Assembly (NCBI GenBank): GCA_902495955.1
Contig: CABUZE010000017.1
Span: 1-10,466, forward strand
Origin: an uncultured Collinsella sp.
GTDB lineage: Bacteria; Actinomycetota; Coriobacteriia; Coriobacteriales; Coriobacteriaceae
Direction of reading: 5' to 3'
Length of the DNA: 10,466 bases
A program made the position numbers and the translations under genes. Below, in pieces: positions 1 to 4,644 of the stretch (the stretch's first letter is position 1; each line of letters starts with the position of its first letter). The notes beneath the pieces were generated by a model. It saw only the letters and a list, made by a program, of their open reading frames with translations, was not told the DNA's origin and made no database searches.

Positions 1-1015
1 CGTTAAGCATATCGTGGGTTACCAGGAATACGTCGAAACCCATACTCTGGAGCGCAGTCATCCGCTCCGCGTCATGGTCAAGTACCGCGCCTGACCCATG
101 AATGACTTCACCTTGGATCTCTAAAATTACTGCTTTCATTAGGATTGGGTTTACGATCACGATGTCGCCGTAGCAAACCTTTTGACCCGCGATGCTTTGG
201 GCTGCCTCGGATAGAGGGGTTAAATCGTTGAGGTACACGTATCTGAAACCTGAACCACCTTGACGTCGAGAACGACTTAGGAGCAGGACCCCCGCGACCT
301 CGAGTGGAGATGCAGCAATGCCGATAACCTGTTGAGCGGCATCATAAAACTGCCTTCCCCACATTTGACTTTTGATCTTATCGGCGAATCGATGCAGGTC
401 GCTCAGTTCGATAAGCGGCTTTCTCATCCAAAGAGAAGTACCTTTGAGTTTCGTAACCTCTCTTCCATCCTCACGCTTATTCGATTGGCCTTCATTATCT
501 GGGGCCTTTACGGTTGCGCGGGCATAAACCCGTTTCCAAGGAACCTCGTCTTCGCCTTCTCCAAGTTCGAACAGATCCTGCGTGCTGGAATTGCGATTCC
601 CCTCTTCCGCCATTTTTAGCTGCATTTCGGCAGCGGGGGCCGGCTCGAAAACAGAAAACCAGCCGCAAAGTTCGTACATGGCCAGTACGAGATCTATTTG
701 GGGCACAAAGCGTGTCATAGTAAATAACGTGTTAAGCGGGTTGGTGACACTAAAGCCTAAATGAGTGTCGATTGTTGTGCCGGCATCCGATGCTCCTTCC
801 CAGCGAATAGTGGAGCGCAATCCCGAGTGGTGATTACAACAACCTGGCGAAGCTACAGCGATAATCGGGGTCTTGAGGACGTCGACTACAAAGGGCGATT
901 GGGATAGGGCTCTCCAGCCGTCTTCGGAGTTGGGCAGGCGCGGGTAGAGATCGCGCACCTGCGGCGGGCAGCGCCAGTAGCGGAATGCGGTGTTTGCGCA
1001 GACGATTTCTTCCAT
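1..1015 (-). CDS. Hypothetical protein with C-terminal DUF559/Vsr-like nuclease signature, 3' end outside window
   Basis: An uninterrupted reading frame of 338 codons starts at ATG 1015-1013 and is still open at the left edge, so the C-terminus is missing. A strong Shine-Dalgarno, GGGGAGG, lies 5 bases before the ATG, which fixes the start. The N-terminus begins MEEIVCANTAFRYWRCPP, and an ELCG motif sits at residues 115-118. Near the end is a block resembling DUF559/Vsr-type PD-(D/E)XK endonuclease folds: D284, then ILEIQG with E299, H306, then D315, R318, L322 and G326 followed by FDVFLVTH. In actinobacteria such C-termini are known on AbiEi-like proteins, and the ELCG block recalls an expanded Coriobacteriia family of unknown role. 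Both links are recalled by eye. Nuclease activity is inferred; the usual upstream acidic motif is only approximate. No partner gene is visible, because whatever follows lies beyond the window. Confidence 0.8.
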   Translation of the reverse strand, partial: MEEIVCANTAFRYWRCPPQVRDLYPRLPNSEDGWRALSQSPFVVDVLKTPIIAVASPGCCNHHSGLRSTIRWEGASDAGTTIDTHLGFSVTNPLNTLFTMTRFVPQIDLVLAMYELCGWFSVFEPAPAAEMQLKMAEEGNRNSSTQDLFELGEGEDEVPWKRVYARATVKAPDNEGQSNKREDGREVTKLKGTSLWMRKPLIELSDLHRFADKIKSQMWGRQFYDAAQQVIGIAASPLEVAGVLLLSRSRRQGGSGFRYVYLNDLTPLSEAAQSIAGQKVCYGDIVIVNPILMKAVILEIQGEVIHGSGAVLDHDAERMTALQSMGFDVFLVTHDMLN

Positions 1016-1382
1016 TTACGCCTCCCCTAGTTTCGGCCGTAGGCCGTGCGGATTGCGGGCATGGCCGATTATCTACTGGAGCATCATGCGGGTAAGTACC
1101 GGAAGCTGACCAAACACTGACCAAAAAATGGATTGGATGTGATGAAAGGTTGTCACGAGGCGTGAATGTGCTGGTACGAACTGTGCGCCAGTGGTCTCTG
1201 TCTCCACAATTCCGTATGACTCATGCAAAGAATTCATTGAAAGAGCGCGTGATCTTTCTTCGAAATGGTCAATGACGTCACTTAAAGTTAGTCAACTAAC
1301 GGAAAGTATATTCAATATGTAGGAATTATGAAGGGGGCATGATCAATGAAAAACGGGACCCCATTTTAATAAAAATCAAAAA

Positions 1383-1416
1383 TTTGGTGTCAGTTTTGGT
1401 GTCACCTTTGGTGTCA
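1383..1416. repeat. Three tandem copies of a 12-bp unit (TTTGGTGTCA + 2 nt)
   Basis: TTTGGTGTCA is repeated exactly at 1383-1392, 1395-1404 and 1407-1416, separated by GT and CC, so the period is 12 bp. It abuts the T-tract of the tRNA-Val terminator. Because 12 is a multiple of three, any frame through it repeats. The minus strand would read L/V-T-P-K units and end in NF and a stop; the plus strand would read LVS units. It could be a relic of an integrase 3' end beside a tRNA attachment site, or simple slippage. The function is unknown. Confidence 0.7.
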
Positions 1417-1452
1417 AAAAGAAAAAGGTCAGAGGCTTAACACCTCTGACCT
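1416..1452 (-). terminator. Intrinsic terminator of tRNA-Val
   Basis: A perfect 10-bp stem, AGGTCAGAGG (1426-1435) with CCTCTGACCT (1443-1452), encloses a 7-base loop. On the minus strand it is followed by a T-tract interrupted once (complement of 1416-1426). It lies 10 bases after the encoded CCA of the tRNA, so it should end that transcript. Confidence 0.9.
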
Positions 1453-1462
1453 GTGCTTTAGA

Positions 1463-1537
1463 TGGTGGGCGATACAAGATTCGAACTTGTGACCCCATCC
1501 GTGTGAAGGATATGCTCTACCCCTGAGCCAATCGCCC
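1463..1537 (-). tRNA. tRNA-Val (anticodon CAC), CCA encoded
   Basis: The minus strand folds into a standard cloverleaf. The acceptor stem GGGCGAT pairs with ATCGCCC, and the D-arm is GCTC/GAGC. The anticodon stem is TATCC/GGATG, closed by one T-G pair, with loop TTCACAC giving anticodon CAC. The variable loop is GGGTC, and the T-arm is ACAAG/CTTGT with loop TTCGAAT. The discriminator is A and the 3' CCA is encoded at 1465-1463. It reads valine codon GUG. It has its own promoter and terminator, so it is a single-gene unit. tRNA genes are common insertion points for integrative elements, but no duplicated 3' fragment of this gene was found elsewhere in the window. Confidence 0.97.
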
Positions 1538-1557
1538 GTCGCCTTTCGGCAAAAGAG

Positions 1558-1590
1558 ATACTATCATAGCCGCGCGTTGTTTACCAAGAA
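1558..1590 (-). promoter_or_regulatory. Probable promoter of tRNA-Val
   Basis: On the minus strand TATGAT (1563-1568) and the overlapping TAGTAT (1558-1563) are -10 candidates. TTGGTA (1582-1587), 18 bases from TAGTAT, or TTCTTG (1585-1590), 16 bases from TATGAT, could be the -35. The distance to the tRNA 5' end (about 20-25 bases) fits a short leader. The pairing of boxes is uncertain, but a promoter here is needed to express the tRNA. Confidence 0.6.
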
Positions 1591-1675
1591 CTTTTTGCCC
1601 TCGATTGTAAATTCGTGGGCGTCGGCCGCGCCATGGCAAGCGCCGTAACCAACAAACCCACAGCTAAACCACCAT

Positions 1676-2464
1676 TTACCGCTTAATCCACGAAGTCTCG
1701 GGGCGGCAGATAAGTCGCGCGTTGTTGTAGGCCATGTCGAGCGTGAGGCAGGTGCGCGCGGCGTAGAAGCCGTCCTCGCGCTGGATGGTCAACGCCAGCT
1801 CGGGCTTGTCGCCGGTTAGGCAAAGCGGCAGCAGCAGCTGGATCCGGCCGCCGTAGAACTGCGGCACCGCGAGCGTGTAGTTTGCGGCGGCGCGGCGGGC
1901 GGCCTCGCCGACGGCGCCCTCAAAGGCGCGGCGCAGCAGCAGCGAGTTGCCCTCCCCCATCAGGCTGGCGGGGATGCGCGTCAGGTTCTCCTCGTCGCCC
2001 AAAATGTGGTCGATGTTGGAACGGATGGGCAGGCGGTAGTCAAAGACAAGCTCGGAGGGGTCCTCAGCAAAGCGCACGCGGCACGGCAGGTACTCAAATG
2101 AGACCAACATGGGGTCGCTTTCCTTAAAGAAGCCCTTCAAAAACCAGCGCTGACGCGCGTCGGGTTTGGTGTTGGGCTCAAACAGGCCGTAGATGGTCTC
2201 GTAACGGCGCGTGTACAGGCCGGTATTAAATAGGCAGCGGTCGTCGTCGAACACCAGCGGCAAGTTGGACGGCGCGGTCTGGTCTACGTCGCGCTCGGTC
2301 AAAAACACCGCGCGGCTAAACGAGAACGAAAGGTAGTTTTTGAGGATGCGGTTGCTGGGACCCCAGTCCTCGGGGTCGGCGAGGTCGACCAGGCGGTCGT
2401 AGCAGGGCTCGGGGCAAAACGCAAAGTCGCACACATTGCTGCACAGGGTGCCGGGGATTTCCAT
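1676..2464 (-). CDS. DUF3825 domain protein
   Basis: The 262-residue protein matches the DUF3825 family by its conserved blocks: RILKNYLSFSFSRA (about 39-52), LFNTGLYTRRYETIYGLFE (78-96), WFLKGFFKESD (107-117), DYRLPIRSNIDHIL (142-155), AVPQFYGGRIQLLLPLCL (199-216) and LTLDMAYNNARLI (240-252). The domain fills nearly the whole protein, with only about 30 extra N-terminal residues, and no nuclease, RNA-binding or kinase domain is attached. The biochemical function of DUF3825 is unknown. No signal peptide or membrane segment is seen, so it is probably cytoplasmic. ATG at 2464 is chosen because GGAAG lies 4 bases upstream; an in-frame TTG at 2479 would add five residues but has no ribosome site. 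TAGAAT at 2507-2512 is a possible -10 box with no good -35. No hairpin terminator is seen after the stop. Confidence 0.88.
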   Translation of the reverse strand: MEIPGTLCSNVCDFAFCPEPCYDRLVDLADPEDWGPSNRILKNYLSFSFSRAVFLTERDVDQTAPSNLPLVFDDDRCLFNTGLYTRRYETIYGLFEPNTKPDARQRWFLKGFFKESDPMLVSFEYLPCRVRFAEDPSELVFDYRLPIRSNIDHILGDEENLTRIPASLMGEGNSLLLRRAFEGAVGEAARRAAANYTLAVPQFYGGRIQLLLPLCLTGDKPELALTIQREDGFYAARTCLTLDMAYNNARLICRPETSWIKR

Positions 2465-2551
2465 ATGGCTTCCAATCAAGATAATGGCAGGCGTGCGGAT
2501 GCTTAGATTCTATACGTGCGATGCAATACCGGGGCGCACAACAAAGTGGCA

Positions 2552-2629
2552 CTAGGAGTCGTACTCCAGAGCAATCGGTTGCCAGACGAGGTATTCGATA
2601 GTGCAGTCCAGGGTATTTGCGAGCGCCAA
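2552..2629 (-). pseudogene. Fragment of an XRE-type HTH regulator (C-terminal end)
   Basis: A 25-codon minus-strand stretch, directly after an in-frame TAA and ending in TAG, encodes LALANTLDCTIEYLVW followed by QPIALEYDS. This closely resembles the last helix and tail of Cro/C1 (XRE) helix-turn-helix antitoxins and regulators, where an 'ALANALxCTVEDLL' pattern is usual. The DNA-binding helices are missing, and the few codons upstream are in another frame, starting at ATG 2654 that overlaps the previous gene's stop by one base. This looks like the end of a regulator gene left after deletion and frameshift. The match is by eye over a short stretch, so chance resemblance is possible. Confidence 0.4.
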
Positions 2630-2653
2630 TTAAACCCGCACGATAAACAGTCA

Positions 2654-2857
2654 TCACTCGTTGGCTGGCTGTGAGTGAGGGGCCTTTAGAGCTGCTTTGA
2701 TAAGATCAGCACCGTTGTCGAAGCGACCGCACTCCCCCGTCGCAAAGAATGCATCACCTTCACGGATGGCCTCGAGGGTCTCCGGGCTGGGCTCATTGGA
2801 AGGAAAGGGTTGAGGGTTGGTATTCGCAAGCTCCTCGTCCTGTTTACAGCGCTTCAT
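2654..2857 (-). CDS. Small protein resembling the C-terminal half of RelB/DinJ antitoxins
   Basis: Starting at ATG 2857, this 67-residue frame overlaps the last 14 bases of the nucleotidyltransferase gene, a sign of translational coupling; GATGAGG lies 9 bases upstream of the ATG. The segment PFPSNEPSPETLEAIREGDA (about 17-36) followed by GRFDNGADLIKAAL (44-57) resembles the toxin-binding C-terminal part of RelB/DinJ-type antitoxins. The ribbon-helix-helix DNA-binding half at the N-terminus is absent. It may be an independent short antitoxin or partner of the upstream nucleotidyltransferase, or a truncated relic. A longer in-frame extension to 2965 lies entirely within the upstream gene in another frame and is not credible. 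No RelE/YafQ-type toxin is seen next to it. Confidence 0.6.
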   Translation of the reverse strand: MKRCKQDEELANTNPQPFPSNEPSPETLEAIREGDAFFATGECGRFDNGADLIKAALKAPHSQPANE

Positions 2858-3143
2858 AGACGCGAACCTCATCCTGCTCGATGCTTTTGCGGAAGGGCGG
2901 GCGCATGCGCTCTGGCGGGTTGGTGACGATATCAACTTTTCGCCCAAGTTCATTCTCGAGCTCATGGGAGAGTTCGTATAGCGCGCCGAAAGTCATGGTG
3001 TTGCCGCAGACTAGACGCAAGTCAATATCGCTATCGGGCGTTTGTTCGCCCCGCGCAAACGAGCCAAATAAATATGCTTCGCTGACGTCATATTGAACCA
3101 GCACGCGGGAGGCGGCAGCGGATATGTCGGTAGGTGAGATCAT
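2844..3143 (-). CDS. MNT-type minimal nucleotidyltransferase (MntA-like)
   Basis: This 99-residue protein carries the nucleotidyltransferase signature: GSFARGEQTPDSDIDL at residues 27-42 (GS, then D39 and D41 as the metal-binding pair) and a third acidic residue D71 in KVDIVTNP. Small proteins of this kind are usually the antitoxin half of HEPN-MNT toxin-antitoxin modules; characterised members add AMP to a tyrosine of the HEPN toxin. The typical downstream HEPN/DUF86 gene is missing. Instead the coupled RelB-like frame follows, and a 92-residue protein precedes it with a gap of 28 bases. No strong ribosome site is visible before the ATG, so translation may depend on coupling with the upstream gene. 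The catalytic residues look intact. The function within this cluster is inferred. Confidence 0.88.
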   Translation of the reverse strand: MISPTDISAAASRVLVQYDVSEAYLFGSFARGEQTPDSDIDLRLVCGNTMTFGALYELSHELENELGRKVDIVTNPPERMRPPFRKSIEQDEVRVYEAL

Positions 3144-3171
3144 GGGTTATTTGCCGTTCAACAGCAGAACG

Positions 3172-3450
3172 TCATAGGGCCAGCGGCGAAACCGCCGATC
3201 CGGCTTTTTGGCGTTCAGCGAGCTCGAAGATAAACGGGGCGTTTGATCTAACAAATTCTGTCAAGAAATTGAGATCATCAGCAGTAAATCCTTCGACGTT
3301 GAACCATTTGACCGCAGGCAAGAAGCATTCCGCATGGTCAAAGCCAAAGTCAACCGGGCGCTCGGCGGCCACGCGAACGGTTCCGTCTTCTGTTGTCTCT
3401 GAGTAGGCAAACTGGGTGCCATCATCAAGCTGAACGTAGCTCCAAAGCAC
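3172..3450 (-). CDS. Hypothetical 92-aa protein, first gene of the small cluster
   Basis: GTG at 3450 is chosen as start because AAGGAGG stands 5 bases before it; a longer frame to 3534 has no ribosome site. The protein begins MLWSYVQLDDGTQFAYSE, contains a middle block AERPVDFGFDHAECFLPAVK and ends in an acidic-hydrophobic helix around LNFLTEFVRSNAPFIFELAE (about 60-80). No enzyme motif, signal peptide or membrane segment is present. It recalls a small-protein family that I associate with Coriobacteriia genomes, whose function I do not know. It sits 28 bases upstream of the nucleotidyltransferase and is probably co-transcribed with it, so it could be a toxin, antitoxin or accessory partner. 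TATACT at 3477-3482 is a likely -10 box, about 27 bases before the start codon. Confidence 0.75.
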   Translation of the reverse strand: MLWSYVQLDDGTQFAYSETTEDGTVRVAAERPVDFGFDHAECFLPAVKWFNVEGFTADDLNFLTEFVRSNAPFIFELAERQKAGSAVSPLAL

Positions 3451-3476
3451 GGCTGCCTCCTTAGTGTTGATATCCA

Positions 3477-3482
3477 AGTATA
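3477..3482 (-). promoter_or_regulatory. Candidate -10 box for the 3450-to-2654 cluster
   Basis: TATACT on the minus strand lies about 27 bases upstream of the GTG start of the 92-aa gene. No convincing -35 hexamer is seen at 16-18 bases, so the assignment rests on the -10 box and its position, between the upstream terminator and the first gene. Confidence 0.4.
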
Positions 3483-3576
3483 AAGAGCAGACTAGATGTA
3501 ACGCGGCGTGAATTGAATTATTCCTATAAGACACGAACTCTGACAGCTGGCCCTGTCTGTTGCCCTATTCAAAGAA

Positions 3577-3610
3577 AGTGAGGGTATTGGCGTAAGCCAA
3601 TACCCTCACT
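3577..3610 (-). terminator. Strong intrinsic terminator after the dCTP-deaminase-fold membrane gene
   Basis: A perfect 15-bp stem, AGTGAGGGTATTGGC (3577-3591) with its complement at 3596-3610, encloses a 4-base loop. On the minus strand it is followed by TTTCTTTGAAT. It lies about 55 bases after the stop codon at 3666 and separates this unit from the 92-aa gene cluster. Confidence 0.9.
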
Positions 3611-3665
3611 CAGGAGCAATTGATCGTACCTTTAGTCAAGCCTCCCACGACTTGAGCCACCCTAC

Positions 3666-4448
3666 TTACTGAAATGCAAGAACCACTGCCACGACAATGC
3701 AGGCAATGCCCAATACGAGAGGCAGCCATACCTTCTTTTCCCTGTCTTTAATAAGGAAGGTCTCGATTGCGGATGCAAGAATCAGAAAACCGCCAATAAT
3801 CAGCAGGTCGAGTGCAACAAATCTGACGGTTGTAATATCGGAAGAAAGGCCTCCGACGTTGACATTTACAAGCGTAAAGATCGCGGCAAAGATGGCAAAG
3901 AGGGCCAGAACGTTGCCATAGATACGAGACTCAATGTGGGCGACTTCCTCCTTTTTGTCCTCGACCTTTTTAAGTTCTCCGGCATAGACGTCGGAATAAT
4001 CTGCAAGTCCGTTAAAGTTGAGTTCATCAGAGAAAGCGCCTTGGTAAGGATGGGCCACCATGCCATCAACGCGCTGGAATGCAACCTGCGCTATACCCTT
4101 AGACTTATCGAGCGTAATAGTGTTACCGCTTACGTTTGTAACACGGTAGAACAGCCGTGTTCCATGCCCGGGGAAATATAGCGGCGCATCCAAAGAAAGC
4201 CCCTGGCGAATGCGCGAATTGCGCAGAAGCACGCTCGCGGTCAAATCGTTTGGCAACGCAACACATTCAACGCAAGAGACGAACGTCGAATCTCCGGGGC
4301 CAAGCTCTACCTCGGATTGCTTGCTTTCGTTGATGTAGAATCCCTCGGTGCGCAAGTCATACGTAACCTGTCCGATGTTCGAAGCATCGGCATTGAGAAG
4401 CACCTTGCTGTCGATTAGCTCCTGAATCTTAGTGTCGCTCAAGTACAT
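3666..4448 (-). CDS. dCTP deaminase/dUTPase-fold domain fused to three membrane helices
   Basis: The N-terminal about 150 residues follow the Dcd/dUTPase fold: MYLSDTKIQELIDSKVLL, YDLRTEGF (motif 1), LLRNSRIRQGLSL (motif 2), YFPGHGTRLFYRVTNVSG (motif 3 region) and KGIAQVAFQRV (motif 4). Lined up by eye with E. coli Dcd, the two arginines of RSSLARLG are kept, but the position of catalytic Glu138 holds Arg and that of Arg126 holds Leu. Deamination is therefore unlikely, and nucleotide binding or sensing is more plausible (inference). A charged, probably helical linker (about 158-177) leads to three hydrophobic segments near 180-200, 210-232 and 240-259. A stand-alone Dcd has no such tail. ATG 4448 is chosen (260 aa): AAGGAAG lies 8 bases upstream, and the likely transcript start falls at the alternative ATG at 4469. 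It stands alone between its own promoter and terminator. Confidence 0.85.
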   Translation of the reverse strand: MYLSDTKIQELIDSKVLLNADASNIGQVTYDLRTEGFYINESKQSEVELGPGDSTFVSCVECVALPNDLTASVLLRNSRIRQGLSLDAPLYFPGHGTRLFYRVTNVSGNTITLDKSKGIAQVAFQRVDGMVAHPYQGAFSDELNFNGLADYSDVYAGELKKVEDKKEEVAHIESRIYGNVLALFAIFAAIFTLVNVNVGGLSSDITTVRFVALDLLIIGGFLILASAIETFLIKDREKKVWLPLVLGIACIVVAVVLAFQ

Positions 4449-4472
4449 ACGAACCACTTCCTTAGGCATCTG

Positions 4473-4481
4473 AGTATAGCA
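4473..4481 (-). promoter_or_regulatory. Extended -10 promoter of the dCTP-deaminase-fold membrane gene
   Basis: TGC-TATACT on the minus strand is a good extended -10 element, which can work without a -35 box; none is obvious here. Transcription would start near 4466, leaving a leader of about 18 bases before the ATG at 4448. This makes the upstream in-frame ATG at 4469 unusable. Confidence 0.55.
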
Positions 4482-4644
4482 CCAAGGATAGCAACAGTGA
4501 CTGCCCCCAAAGGGGACATAGGGGAAGTGATCTTAGTTGGATACGGGATATCGACCTGGACAATATCTAGCCTCGGATATGTTGCTAGAGATCGGTTTGG
4601 GCTTGACGGTTCGATTTTCTCTTCGCTTCCGGAAATCGAGCGCT

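Larger units (their letters stand above)
1016..1462. other. Gene-free interval between the edge gene and tRNA-Val
   Basis: No convincing gene is seen. The stretch is more AT-rich than the core genes. It holds a direct repeat CTGACCAAA at 1106-1114 and 1117-1125 (11-bp period), the palindrome TGACGTCA at 1273-1280, and the inverted repeat GTTAGT-CA-ACTAAC at 1287-1300. It also holds three copies of TTTGGTGTCA just before the tRNA terminator. Promoter elements for the leftward gene should lie here; TTGGTC at the direct repeat followed by CATGAT about 18 bases on is a weak candidate. Two tiny plus-strand frames, 1061-1120 and 1339-1440, are open; the second has a GAAGGGGG just before its ATG. 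Neither can be called a gene. Confidence 0.5.

Noticed and set aside
332..764. Three short plus-strand frames and the minus-strand frame 834-1124
   Set aside because: All overlap the minus-strand edge gene, which has a strong ribosome site and a coherent product; none has a recognisable feature.
1463..1537. Attachment site of an integrated element at tRNA-Val
   Set aside because: No second copy of the tRNA 3' end and no integrase gene were found in the window, so an intact attachment pair cannot be claimed here.
2316..2657. A 113-codon minus-strand frame overlapping the start of the DUF3825 gene
   Set aside because: Most of it is the DUF3825 coding region in another frame. Only its first codons, overlapping the previous stop, may be a true start, and that would belong to the decayed XRE gene.
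2654..2965. Longer 103-residue version of the RelB-like frame
   Set aside because: The extra N-terminal 36 residues lie in an alternative frame of the nucleotidyltransferase gene and read as Arg/Ser-rich nonsense; ATG 2857 has a plausible ribosome site.
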